This document shows, piece after piece, positions 1 through 9,522 of a stretch of 64,000 bases of DNA. Both the position numbers and the translations under genes were made by a program. Under the pieces are notes generated by a model that had not been told where the DNA came from, ran no database searches, and was given only the letters and a program-made list of their open reading frames with translations. Where the stretch lies: assembly GCA_014323675.1 (NCBI GenBank), contig JACONN010000006.1, forward strand, positions 1,233,751 to 1,297,750. Direction: 5' to 3'. Each line of letters begins with the position of its first letter. Within the stretch, counting starts at the first letter, position 1. Origin of the DNA: Hormoscilla sp. GM7CHS1pb (GTDB taxonomy: Bacteria > Cyanobacteriota > Cyanobacteriia > Cyanobacteriales > Desertifilaceae).

Positions 1-2
1 CA

Positions 3-665
3 ATTACCTCCAAACAAGCGGCATTTTTTGATGTTTTACCCTCTAGCCAGTGGAGCCCCTATCTGGAGAAATGTTGCTTGTTACTGAGTGCGAACTCTTC
101 CTATGAACACGCCGAGGAAGATATTAAGGTGCTCACGGGGATTCCCGTCTCCCGGGGAACCCAGCAACGACTGGTGCAGCGCCATTCCAAAGAATTGCCT
201 CTTGCCTCCGAAGCCCAAGAAAAAATGAGCCCTCCAAAAGGGAACGATCCCGGTCCTTCCAAAGAGTTGCCTCTTGCCTCCGAAGCCCAAGAAGAAATAA
301 GCCCGACTCAAGGAAAAGAGCCCAGTCCGCCCAGTCCTTTCTGTAAGTTGCCGACAGCTTCTGCTTCCGAAGTCATTGAAGAAATGAGCATTGACGGGGG
401 GAAAGTGCGCTTGCGGACCCCGCCAGGGTTTCCCTGTGAGTGGCGCGATTACAAGGGGGTCAATCTGCATGACCTGGGGGTAGCTGCTTTCTTTCGGGAC
501 AATGCTGGACTGGTCAAATGGGTCAATCAGCAGCCTTTGGCCAATCCGCTGGTGTGTCTCGGAGATGGTCATGATGGTATCTGGAATCTATTTGCCGAGA
601 TTGGTACGACTCCTGCAACTACCCTGGCTAGCCCCTGGCTTTGTTCATGTAGCCAGGCCCTTTAG
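3..665 (+). pseudogene. ISKra4-family transposase fragment
   Basis: The frame is open from the window edge, so the 5' end lies outside. The text around SPYLEKCCLLLSAN, EDIKVLTGIPVS and MSIDGGKVRLRTPPG, followed by LVCLGDGHDGIWNLFAEIG, matches the ISKra4 transposase family (DDE type; 'DGGKVRLR' is a hallmark). After about base 605 the family resemblance stops and about 20 unrelated residues lead to a stop, so the C-terminal half of the catalytic domain is missing. A linker before the SIDGGKV segment contains two near-identical copies of SKELPLASEAQEEMSP-like text, a small in-frame duplication. A dispersed repeat begins just after the stop. This is an inactive remnant that abuts, tail to tail, the truncated C-terminus of the large minus-strand gene at 752-2986. 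Confidence 0.8.
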
Positions 666-677
666 GGTGAGGCCTCC

Positions 678-701
678 TACCAACGGGTTTTGACCGCACC
701 C
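678..701 (+). repeat. dispersed repeat, TACCAAC..GACC.CACCC family
   Basis: The core TACCAACGGGTTTTGACC followed by GCACCC recurs, with small changes, near 4187, 8875 (inverted), 42063 (inverted) and 43360, and in the duplicated copies 6,400 bp further on. It marks the boundary between the ISKra4 remnant and the truncated surface-protein gene. Confidence 0.65.
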
Positions 702-751
702 TTGTAATGTTCCCCCAGGGAGAACAACGGCGTTACCGTAACTAAACAAAA

Positions 752-2986
752 TCAGGAGCACCAATAAGCGAGGAGCTCGTCGGTTAAACCGTCTGGCAAA
801 CCCAAGGCGCCGTAATTAGTAATATTATCGTTGATGTCGCCGAAGTGAGCGCTTACATCGAGGTTGAAGTTCTCACCTTCAGTAGCATCGACGTTGTCAA
901 TCTCAGTTACCACATACGGAGGGTTTTCCAATTGTTTCCGAGCTGACAAATCCTTGATACTGTTGGGGATCGTACCGCGAAGGTCGTTGCCCGCCAGGTG
1001 GAGGTTTTCCAAATTGCTGAGGTTCCCTAACGAGGAGGGGAGCGTACCGCTAAAGGAGTTTCTGGACAGGCCGAGGTTTTTCAAATTGCTGAGGTTCCCT
1101 AACTCATTGGGGAGCGTACCGCTAAAGGAGTTTCTGAACAGGCTGAGGTTTTCCAAATTGCTGAGGTTCCCTAACTCGGAGGGGAGGGGACCGCTCAGGT
1201 CGTTGCCCGCTAGGCGGAGGTCTCGCAATTTGCTGAGGTTCCCTAACTCGGAGGGGAGCGTGCCGTTCAGGGAGTTTCCGTACAGGCGGAGTCTTTTCAA
1301 ATTGCTGAGGTTCCCTAACTCGGAGGGGAGGGGACCGCTCAAGTCGTTCTTGGACAGCCAGAGGTCTCGCAATTTGCTGAGGTTCCCTAACTCGGAGGGG
1401 AGGGGACCGCTCAAGTCGTTATTGGACAGCCAGAGATCTCGCAATTTGCTGAGGTTCCCTAATGAGGAGGGGAGGGTACCGCTCAAGTCGTTCTTGTTCA
1501 GCTTGATTTCCGTCACCCGATCTCCGACTACCTTGACTCCATGCCAGCCACTAACAACAGAAGCCTCAGGGGGAGTTGAGCTGCTGAAATCCCAGGAAGT
1601 CCAGCCTGTATTCTTCTTCCAATTATCACCATCAGTGCTGTTATAGAGATCCCCCATGGCTGCATAATCAGCGGGATTGAGAGAATTCTCGCCTTCATTA
1701 ACGTTGTTGATGTTAATGGTAAAATTCTCCCAGTATGGCCAATCACCAGTATCAGTAGTTTGAACGAGGATGCTGTAACTGGACTGAGTTTCAAAGTCTG
1801 GGGAACTGTTGATTCGCAGTTTGTCCTCGACAATAGTGAAGGCAGCGTTATCCGTATCTCCTGTACCCGCTATCAACTGGTAGGTAAAGGTATCCCCGAA
1901 ATTGGCGTCGGTGGTCGAGAAGGTGCCGACAACAGTGTTGGCCGCGACGTTTTCATCTATGCTGTTGTTGCTGAGATGGAGGTCGGTGGGTCGGCGTTGA
2001 TTGATCTGGAAGTTAAAGGTTACCTCATTTTTAAAGGTTACGATCGGCAGGGCTTCGGGCATGCCCTGGTTGTTTCCGTTGCTATTGTATCGGGTGCTCA
2101 GGGCGTAAATGCTGGTGATGCCCTCGGAATTGAAGTTCCCGCTGCCACTACGAGATCTATTTGCCTCAAAGTCGGTGTTATCGATCGTAAGCTGGCCCGA
2201 GCGGATGAATATGGCTGGGCCCAAGCCCGCGCCGTTGCCGCCGTCGCCGTTGCCGCCACCGAAGCCGCCTAAGCCATCCTTGCTGCCGCCGCCGCCGCCG
2301 AAGCCACCGTTGCCACCGTTGCCACCGTTGCCACCGTTGCCGTTTGAAGATAATACGCTATCACCGCTGCCGCCGCCGCCGCCGCCGAAGCCACCGTTGC
2401 CACCGTTGCTGCCGTATACGCCGCCGCCGCCGTTGCCGCCGTATACGCCGCCGCCGCTGCCGCCGTTGCCGCCGTATACGCCGCCGCCGCCGTTGCCGCC
2501 GTATACGCCGCCGCCGTTGCTGCCGTTGCCGCCGTTGCTGCCGTTGTTGCCATTATTTTCAGGAATTGGAGTGACGAAATTAGCATTTCCACCCGCTCCA
2601 CTGCCGTTGCCAAGGCCACCAATGGCGCTATTATTGTAGAAACTGCTATTGGTCACAGTGACCGCCGCTTCATAGATGAACATGGCACCGCCCATGCCTG
2701 CTGCCCCGCCGGCGCCATCCCCTCCCTGGGCCCAGCCGTTGCCAAAGTTCAAGTTATCAAAATTGACCGAACCGCTTCTGACGAAGAACAGCCGGTATTT
2801 GTCGTCGCCACTAATGGTGTTGTTGTTCCCTTCGATCGTGAGCTGGACATCTTCTTCAATAACGGGTAGCAACCCATCAAGAGTAATATTTCCCTTGATG
2901 TTAATGGTATCTGCCTCACCGTTATTCTTGGAAGCGGTAATAGCTTGGGATAGTTCTGCTGGTGTGTCTACGTTAAATATAGCCAT
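752..2986 (-). CDS. beta-helix / Gly-rich / cadherin-like / LRR surface protein, C-terminally truncated
   Basis: 744 residues. Residues ~1-125 resemble a right-handed beta-helix ('TIEGNNNTISG', 'NSSFYNNSA'). Residues ~140-255 are a glycine-rich array built on GGGVYGGNGG units. Residues ~340-430 look cadherin-like (SIDENVAANTVVGTFSTTDA, FETQSSYSI). Residues ~438-690 are an LRR block of the plant-like 24-residue type (repeating LPSELGNLSKLRDLWLS), opened by a DGDNWKKNTGW-type cap. After residue ~695 a second Ig/cadherin-like domain starts (VTEIDNVDATEGENFNLDVS) but ends abruptly in DELLAYWCS. There is no N-terminal signal peptide. Cyanobacterial proteins with this start are usually exported by type I secretion using C-terminal signals, which would be lost here. 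Adhesion or surface-layer role is an inference. The start ATG at 2986 is the only good one. Confidence 0.8.
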   Translation of the reverse strand: MAIFNVDTPAELSQAITASKNNGEADTINIKGNITLDGLLPVIEEDVQLTIEGNNNTISGDDKYRLFFVRSGSVNFDNLNFGNGWAQGGDGAGGAAGMGGAMFIYEAAVTVTNSSFYNNSAIGGLGNGSGAGGNANFVTPIPENNGNNGSNGGNGSNGGGVYGGNGGGGVYGGNGGSGGGVYGGNGGGGVYGSNGGNGGFGGGGGGSGDSVLSSNGNGGNGGNGGNGGFGGGGGSKDGLGGFGGGNGDGGNGAGLGPAIFIRSGQLTIDNTDFEANRSRSGSGNFNSEGITSIYALSTRYNSNGNNQGMPEALPIVTFKNEVTFNFQINQRRPTDLHLSNNSIDENVAANTVVGTFSTTDANFGDTFTYQLIAGTGDTDNAAFTIVEDKLRINSSPDFETQSSYSILVQTTDTGDWPYWENFTININNVNEGENSLNPADYAAMGDLYNSTDGDNWKKNTGWTSWDFSSSTPPEASVVSGWHGVKVVGDRVTEIKLNKNDLSGTLPSSLGNLSKLRDLWLSNNDLSGPLPSELGNLSKLRDLWLSKNDLSGPLPSELGNLSNLKRLRLYGNSLNGTLPSELGNLSKLRDLRLAGNDLSGPLPSELGNLSNLENLSLFRNSFSGTLPNELGNLSNLKNLGLSRNSFSGTLPSSLGNLSNLENLHLAGNDLRGTIPNSIKDLSARKQLENPPYVVTEIDNVDATEGENFNLDVSAHFGDINDNITNYGALGLPDGLTDELLAYWCS
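2225..2560 (-). repeat. in-gene glycine-codon tandem repeat
   Basis: A low-complexity stretch of GCC/ACC/CCG triplets on the plus strand encodes the GGGVYGGNGG-type units of the minus-strand surface protein. The units are imperfect multiples of 3 bp and so can expand or contract without breaking the frame. It produces long artefactual Pro-, Arg- and Ala-rich reading frames in the other frames. Confidence 0.85.
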
Positions 2987-3040
2987 GATTACTAAGTAGT
3001 ATTATTATTACTGTGCGATTCCTTTAGTGTAAATATTTTA

Positions 3041-3500
3041 GTGCGACTCGTTTAGCGTCAAGGTTCACAATGGACTAAATAAGGTCAAATTACCGAGACC
3101 GCTAACAGGATTTCATCAGTCCTGATAACTTGTAGGGTAAGCAGGCCACCGGTGGAAACACCAAAAGGAACCGGCGAAACCCAGAGATGATGCCATCAAA
3201 ATTCCCCCAAAGATGATTTTTATCTCAAACTTCGCTGTACTTATTTAAATTATCATAGCAGCTAGCAATCGTTTTTGGGTAAATTTTTGTTAACTGAGTA
3301 TATGCTTAAGGCATAAATGGGATACTCCCGAGGGATGTCGCTTGTTGCCAAGGCCTGGAGTAATGCCTGGGATATGCTGACGTAGGACGGATATGACCTC
3401 CCAGCCGTCGGATACCCCTGTAGGGGCGACTTTGGGTAAGTCTTATGTAACGGAAGTGATTGGAAGCTCGACCTAATACGATAGAAGATGATTAGAAGAT
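3041..3500 (+). mobile_element. probable 5' ribozyme portion of a group II intron (no reverse transcriptase)
   Basis: The segment begins with GTGCGAC, the conserved group II intron 5' start (GUGYG). It continues with intron-like text: GAGACCGCTAACAGG, GGTGGAAACACCAAAAGGAA, GCCTGGGATATGCTGACG, GTAGGACGGATATGACC and AACGGAAGTGATTGGAAGC. I recognise these as domain I-III-like motifs of cyanobacterial introns from memory, not from an alignment. No reverse-transcriptase ORF or domain V (GAGCCGTATG-type hairpin) follows; the RiPP precursor begins about 20 bp later. It therefore looks like a 3'-truncated intron fragment that now serves as the leader region of the precursor gene. The alternative is an unrelated structured 5' UTR. 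Confidence 0.5.
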
Positions 3501-3521
3501 GATGTAATCAGAAGATTAATT

Positions 3522-4016
3522 GTGGCAAATTTACAAAACGGGACGACAAAGGAGATATTTGACAGAACCTACACCATCACTGACGCTGCTGGCGAGTTGA
3601 TCGACACAGGCATAGTGCAAGTGCAAATCTCGCTAGACTCCCCAGAGATAGTGACCAAGGGCGCGGGGCCCGAAAATGAAACTGTGGAGATTGATGAGAT
3701 AATTAACTCGAAAACAGAACGGAAAACAGTAGAAAGGACCGTGTCCCAAGCGATCGCTCGCGGTTGGATAGACTCAGAGTTCCAGGAACGCTTTTTCGAC
3801 GATCCGGCTGCAACGCTGCGAGAAGCCGGGCTTCTTCTGGAAGAGTCCGTACAAGTGGAAGTGGTGGGAAGTTCCCAGCCAGTGTTACGATTTGCGGGAT
3901 CTGGCGGGGAAATTACCATAGAAATCCTTCTGCCTGCTAAACCAGCCGCCCTGACAGACGAACAGCTTATAATTGAGATCGGCAATGATGGTCCTGGTGG
4001 CTGTTCTTGTTGCTAA
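3522..4016 (+). CDS. NHLP-leader RiPP (TOMM) precursor peptide, core GGCSCC
   Basis: 164 residues with a GTG start. Residues ~80-150 carry the nitrile-hydratase-like leader peptide (NHLP) signature: AIARGWIDSEFQERFFDDPA, ATLREAGLLLEE, a beta-strand stretch, then LLPAKPAALTDEQL. The chain ends in IGNDGPGGCSCC: a Gly-Gly cleavage-like motif followed by a tiny Cys/Ser core, the residues that YcaO cyclodehydratases turn into thiazolines/oxazolines. Residues 1-75 are an extra N-terminal region absent from most NHLP precursors. It has no enzymatic active site, so it is read as a substrate, not an enzyme. The modification genes are 6.6 kb downstream on the same strand. The ribosome-binding site is weak (AGAAG). 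The alternative, a nitrile hydratase alpha-like fragment, is unlikely because the metal-binding CxxCSC motif is missing internally. Confidence 0.82.
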   Translation: MANLQNGTTKEIFDRTYTITDAAGELIDTGIVQVQISLDSPEIVTKGAGPENETVEIDEIINSKTERKTVERTVSQAIARGWIDSEFQERFFDDPAATLREAGLLLEESVQVEVVGSSQPVLRFAGSGGEITIEILLPAKPAALTDEQLIIEIGNDGPGGCSCC

Positions 4017-4185
4017 AGTCCCTCCTGCCTGGTGCAGCAGGGCGAAAAGATTTTCCCTGTCTGGGTTAGCACCCCCCAGAGCAAGCTGCCCTCCCCAGTG
4101 GAAGGATGCTCTGGCATACTTTTCAGCGGAGGCTCCTGTGAGTTCCTTTCCTGGGAACCTGAGGGCCCGAGCAGCGTAAGGTTCC

Positions 4186-4322
4186 CTACCAACGGGTTTT
4201 GACCACACCCTCGTGACCAGGGTCTCCCTGGTCACGTTCCGTTGAGGCTCTGCCTCCTGGCCTCGACAGCGGAGCACATAGGAGTCCCAGAAATCACAAG
4301 CTCACAAGAGGCAGAGCCTCAG
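4186..4322 (-). repeat. REP-like composite repeat, inverted copy of 8741-8895
   Basis: The reverse complement of this block matches 8741-8895 almost base for base, including CTTGTGAGCTTGTGATTTC, the GAGGCAGAGCCTC palindrome, CGTGACCAGGGAGACC and GGTGTGGTCAAAACCCG. Together the two copies form an inverted pair around the kinase gene. This copy lies about 20 bp from the abrupt 3' end of that gene. Confidence 0.85.
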
Positions 4323-4332
4323 ATGGCCTCAT

Positions 4333-7300
4333 TTAGGTTAAGCTCGGATTGTGTTTTTTTCTGTCGGCGTAATTAATCAGCTCAATTGGCAGGGCCTGAG
4401 ACAGATCCTCAGATTGATTCACGATAATCTCATCCCCCTCAACTTCCCCAGAGGCCGCGACTACCAGCTTGCTATCCTGATTGAGGATCAGCACGGCTTT
4501 TTCGGCACCGGCGTTCTCGATCGCGATCTGCATCAATTTTTCTATCAGCCGCTCGAGCACCACTTCATTGGAGATGGCAAGTCCTGCTTTCAGCAATGCG
4601 GGCAAATCTAATAATGCCGCCGAACTGGTTGCGGCTCTCGTCCGAGTCACGTCAATTTTTTGGGGCTTGGCTGTGGCAATGCTAGAGAGGAACTGGGGAT
4701 ACCTTGACTCTAGGTCTTTTACCTTGGCCTTCGCTCCCCAGTGAATATAGCTAGAGTAGGACTCAATTATATAGAACTTGCCCATACTCTCGCGGCCTCT
4801 CCCTAGATGAAACTCTCCCGCCAGTTCCTTTGCTAGGGCCTCTTCGTGGGTATATCCCTGTTCCCTGGCCCCCGCGATCGCCCGCTCGTAAAGCTCTATT
4901 GCCACAACATGCTTTCCCTTGACTCGGGCCTTCTCTGCTGCCACTAGATCGTACTTGTGCTGGAAGTTGCACGGCGCCTGCTCCGCCCAGCGCTGCATTT
5001 GCTTTTGTAGGGACGCTACTTTCCTCAGAGCCTGTTTTTGTTCCCTTTCCTCCCAATGGGGATGCTGAGCTAGTAGGGCTAGGGAATAGTAGAAGTTGTG
5101 CTGGGCTACAAACAGCAGTCCCGATACGGCGGATATATATTCTTCTGCTAGCTTCGCGTTTTCTACTGCCTCACCGGGCTGCTTAAATAAATACAGGAGA
5201 ATCAATTTTGCTATATAGACTATAAACAGTGAAGTATAAATTTTATTCTCCCTAAACACTGGCAGCATTTCTGTTTCCTTAAATGCCGCGCCTGTTAACT
5301 CAAATGCTGACATTGATTTAGCGAGTAAATTCAACATCATTTGCTGATAGATTTTTATCCCTAGAACATGATATTCTAGTTTCAGCTTTTTCAGCAAATC
5401 AGCATATTGCACGTGCTTCTGCTCGACATCTTCCAGATGATCTCCGATAAAAAACCTGTGTGCACAGTAGTTGATAGCCGCATAACCTGAATATACTAAC
5501 TCTCCGCTTTCCAGCCCGCTTTGCACCGCTTCCTGCAAAGGTTCTATAGTTTCCCTGACATGCTCTTTCCAATGTCTGATATGACCGTTAAATATATCTA
5601 ATACGATTGATTTGTATTCTTTCGCCTCGAATATATCCAGCAACCTTAAAGCCAGTTTTCCAAATCTATACCCCGATTCTATATCTCCCATAAACGCACA
5701 CAGAGTCATTGCATAATCAATATATGCTATCGTTCCAATATGTGAATTTCCATAGTTTTTACAGATATTTACAGAAGTAAATATAATTAGCGACATCAAC
5801 TGAGGATTGACAATATAAGCAGCACTACCCATTAGATTTAATATTTGCAGAGCTGCAAGTTGAGCTGCGTCAGTCATTTTAGGCAAATCCGCCAAATCCT
5901 CAATCACCCCTATACTAGGCGGTTCTTGTTCTAGGGTCACCCCGAGCATTCCCAGAACTTGCTGACCCCGTTCCAGCGCTGCTTGCATCTGGTTTTGAGC
6001 AATATCAGCCTGGATCAGCAGCTCGTACACCTTGACTTTTTCTAGCAGTGTTTTTGCTTGCTCTAGAGCCACTTCCGCCAATACTTGAGATCGCTCAAAA
6101 TTGCTGTTGAGGTATTCCACTTCTACAGCTTCCAGATATAGAGCCTGCATCAGGTCATAATTTCTCTGCCAGCCATCTTCCTCCAGCAGTCCCAGACCTA
6201 CATTTATATATTTGAGAGAGGCTTCATAAGCCGCCGCCGCCTTCGCTTTCTGACTGGCTGTGAGATTCATCTCCGCCAGATCGTCCTTTTCGGACAAAGT
6301 AGAGAGTAAGTCCACGCCATGATTCAGTTGGTTCACCAGGGCAAATATTCTTTCCTGGCGTTTTTCTGGACTGGTGCTTTCCAGCAACTGCTGGCCAATT
6401 CTCAGGTGAGTCTCTTTTTTCTCCTCTTCCGGAATTAGAGAATAGACCGCCTGCTGCACCCGATCGTGCAAAAACTTGTAATCTACCTTGACATCAGCTA
6501 CCCTCCTATCCTCCTCTTCTTCCCCACCAAACACCTGCAGAATCTTGTATCCCTCCGATAGGGGCAGCAATAAACCCGCCTGTAGTGCTGCCCACAGCTG
6601 CCCTGCCGCAGTCGTGGTTGACGAACCCTTGGCGATCGCTAGCACCTGCAAATTAAACTTGTTGCCGATACAAGCTGCCAGTTTTAACACCTGCTGGGTT
6701 GCTGCTGGCAGCTTTTGGATATTTCTGGCCATCAGTTCCACCACGCTATAATCCGTAATGCCCACGGCTTTAATTTTTGCCATGTCCCACTGCCAGCTAT
6801 CCGTCTCTACCTCATATACCAGCAGGTTTTCCGCGTACAGACTTTTCAGCATCTGCGTCAGGAAGAAGGGATTGCCACCTGTTTTATGGAAAATTAGGTC
6901 TGCTAAGGCTTGTATCTTTTCATTACTGGCGACTGCCGATCCCTTGTCACCATCGGACCCATGCTGCCCAAACAGAGTATCTGCTACCAACTGACTGACA
7001 TCACCATTAGACAAAGGCCCAATGATGATATCATTCACCACCGCGCTAGTTGATTGCATCCTCTCGATCGCCTGGATCAGGGGATGGGTGGGACTGACTT
7101 CGTTATCTCGATAGGCCCCGATGGTTAAGATATATTTGCTATCCCTGTTAGTCATCAGCAGCTCAATTAACTGCAAAGATGCTGCATCTGCCCACTGTAA
7201 GTCATCCAAGAACAGTACTAGAGGGTGTTCTGCTTTGCAAAAGACACCGATAAATTGGAGAAACACCCGATTAAAGCGGTTTTGGCCTTCCGATGGTCCC

Positions 7301-8588
7301 AGTTGCGGCACTTCTGGCTGGGGACCGATAATCAGTTGTACTTCCGGAATCACATCTACGATCACCCGACCGTTCGGTCCCAGGGCCTTTCCTAGTTCTG
7401 TACGCCAAGCCGCCAGTCTCTGAGAACTTTCCGTCAACAGCATACTCATCAATTCCGAGAACGCTTGAATCACCCCTGAATAGGGGATATTCCGCTTGAA
7501 CTGGTCGTACTTGCCAGTAATAAAATAGCCCCGTGCCTTGACGATCGGTCTCTGGACCTCATTGACAATTGCTGTTTTCCCAATCCCCGAGTAGCCGCTG
7601 ACCAGCAGCATCTCCGCTTCTCCCTCTTGGGATACCCAAGCGAAAGCCTTCATCAGGGCCCTTACTTCCTCTTCCCTGCCATAGAGTTTTTGCGAAATCA
7701 GCAGTTGCGAGGGGCGATCGCGGCTTCCGGGAACAAAGTCCGACAGCGATCCTCCAGCAAGCAGCCTCTCCAGGCATATTTTCAGGTCATACTTTAGTCC
7801 CGCCCCACTTTGGTATCTCTCTTCCGCCCTCTTGGCCAACAGTTTCATCACGATCGCCGCCACTGCCTCCGGTATCTCCGGGTTTACCTGCTGGGGCCAT
7901 ACCGGTTGTTTGGCAATATGGCAGTGAACCAATTCCATCGGGTCACTGCTGATAAAAGGGAGCCTGCCCGTTAGCATTTCATATAAGGTCACCCCAAGGA
8001 ATAGAAATCCGTCCGGTAGTCGATCGAGCGATTCATCCGACCAGTTTGCTCTGGTGACATATAGGCCAGGGTTCCTTTTAGATTCCTATCTCCTTCCCCG
8101 ACCTGGCCTGGCGTGGCGTTGGTAAATGCCAAGCGCGAGGCTATGCTAAAGTCCGTCAGCCTTACCTCCCCTGTTCCCTCATCAATGATGATATTTGATG
8201 GTTTGATATCCTTATGAATAATCGGCATTTTATGCAGTTCCTCCAAGGTGTCTGCGATCGCGATCGCGATCGGCAGATATTTTGTGAGGGAGTATTTTCG
8301 TCGCACCACCCTACTCAGGGATTTCCCGCCAATATCTTCTAAGATGAGAGCATATCCATTCTCATATTTTTCCAGGCCGTAGGGTTTAATAATCCCCGGA
8401 CAGGCTACATTTTCCAGTATTATATATTCCTGTCTTAACCGAGCTATTTCTTCCAGGGTTGGATAGTCGGAGTTCAGTGCTTTTACGATAATTGGCTTTT
8501 GGTCTAGTTCTCGGATCCCGCGATAAATAGAGGTGCGGACGCCAAATATAAGGAACGAGGTGATTTGGTATCCCGGCAGTTCGATCAT
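4333..8588 (-). pseudogene. Ser/Thr kinase - AAA ATPase - TPR-like - GAF protein, frameshifted and 3'-truncated
   Basis: Two reading frames (8588-7989 and 7992-4333) make one gene. The first holds the kinase N-lobe and catalytic loop (PIIVKAL, IIHKDIKPSN, LTDFSIAS) and stops after DFYSLG; the second resumes exactly with VTLYEMLTGRLPF. Restoring one G in the GGGG run (plus-strand CCCC at ~7992-7995) gives DFYSLGVTLYEML. Then follow an ATPase domain (Walker A SGYSGIGKTAI, Walker B LVLFLDDLQWAD), a long helical solenoid, and a GAF domain that is cut short (ALLKAGLAISNEVVLERLIE onward). Family members in cyanobacteria usually continue into a histidine kinase, which is absent. The gene ends at the repeat at 4322. 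It would be a cytosolic multi-domain signalling protein; GTG overlapping TGA could permit a separate second polypeptide. Confidence 0.85.
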
Positions 8589-8683
8589 GATTGTCTCTCC
8601 CTACTGCAAATTTTATAGCTGCAAGTTTTCTATCATATCACAAGCCGACCAGTCTGTGTATATAATAATCGGCGGCTTTTCTC

Positions 8684-9040
8684 GTTCTCTCGTTCCCTGG
8701 GAACGAGCAATCTGAGGCGGAGCCTCTTGTGAGCTTTCTCTCGTTCCCTGGGAACGAGCAATCTGAGGCGGAGCCTCTTGTGAGCTTGTGATTTCTGGGA
8801 CTCCTATGTGCTCATTAATCAAGGCCAGGAGGCAGAGCCTCAACGGAACGTGACCAGGGAGACCCTGGTCACGAGGGTGTGGTCAAAACCCGTTTCTCTC
8901 GGAACGAGCAATCTGAGGCGGAGCCTCTTGTGAGCTTTCTCTCGTTCCCTGGGAACGAGCAATCTGAGGCGGAGCCTCTTGTGAGCTTGTGATTTCTGGG
9001 ACTCCTATGTGCTCCGGCCAGGAGGCAGAGCCTCAACGGA
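8684..9040 (+). repeat. cluster of REP-like palindromic repeats (4 GTTCC/GGAAC-type units)
   Basis: The unit CTCGTTCCCTGGGAACGAGC + AATCTGAGGCGGAGCCTCTTGTGAGC occurs four times (from ~8690, ~8742, ~8900 and ~8940; the third lacks part of the first palindrome). Two copies are followed by CTTGTGATTTCTGGGACTCC and the GAGGCAGAGCCTC palindrome. The array separates the kinase start from a porin fragment, and the porin frame begins exactly where the repeat ends. Confidence 0.88.
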
Positions 9041-9433
9041 AAGATTGTAGCCAATTCCTATGGCGGACAATTTTCCTGGCGCATCAATCCTAAATTTACC
9101 ATGAGTGGTTGGGTTGGTCTGACCGAGGTGCGGGCCTTAGGTCAGGGAGATGGGGAGATCTGGAATTACGCCCTCACCTTTGCTTTACCCGATCTGGGAG
9201 GAGAAGGTAATTTGGGCGGTCTGGTTGTCGGTGCAGAACCTTACCTGGGACATCTTGAAGGGGTAACAGTCCCTAGTAATGATACCTCAGTACATGTGGA
9301 AGCCTTCTATAAATATCAGGTGGGGCCAAGCATTTCTATCACTCCTGGTATCATCTGGATTACGGCTCCTAACCAGAACCGCGACAACGAAGATATCCTT
9401 CTGGGTGTGGTGAGAACTACTTTCTGGTTTTAG
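9041..9433 (+). pseudogene. outer-membrane porin (OprB/SLH-porin type) C-terminal fragment
   Basis: The frame reads KIVANSYGGQFSWRINPKF, continues through MSGWVGLTEVRALGQGDGE and GGLVVGAEPYLGHLEG, and ends SITPGIIWITAPNQ...GVVRTTFWF with the terminal aromatic residue typical of beta-barrel porins. This is the last ~130 residues of the iron-uptake/carbohydrate porin family found in cyanobacterial outer membranes, normally >500 residues with an N-terminal SLH domain. Everything upstream is replaced by the repeat cluster, so signal peptide and most strands are missing. A short product could start at the internal ATG 9101 but is unlikely to be functional. Confidence 0.85.
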
Positions 9434-9522
9434 GGCGATCGCTTTGCTGCGGCCAGATTTACTCTTTTCCCCTTGAGGCGATCGCTGCTATAATAGGTCA
9501 AGTATCGAGGAGGAAACGGCTG

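Noticed and set aside
864..1646. Plus-strand frame with repeated RFPNSEG text
   Set aside because: It is the antisense reading of the LRR block.
2109..2639. Long Pro-rich, Arg-rich and Ala-rich frames in the surface gene
   Set aside because: They are other-frame readings of the Gly-codon repeat and have no independent features.
3041..3500. Diversity-generating retroelement
   Set aside because: No reverse transcriptase, template or variable repeat found.
3522..4016. Nitrile hydratase alpha subunit
   Set aside because: Metal-binding motif missing; Cys residues are only at the extreme C-terminus.
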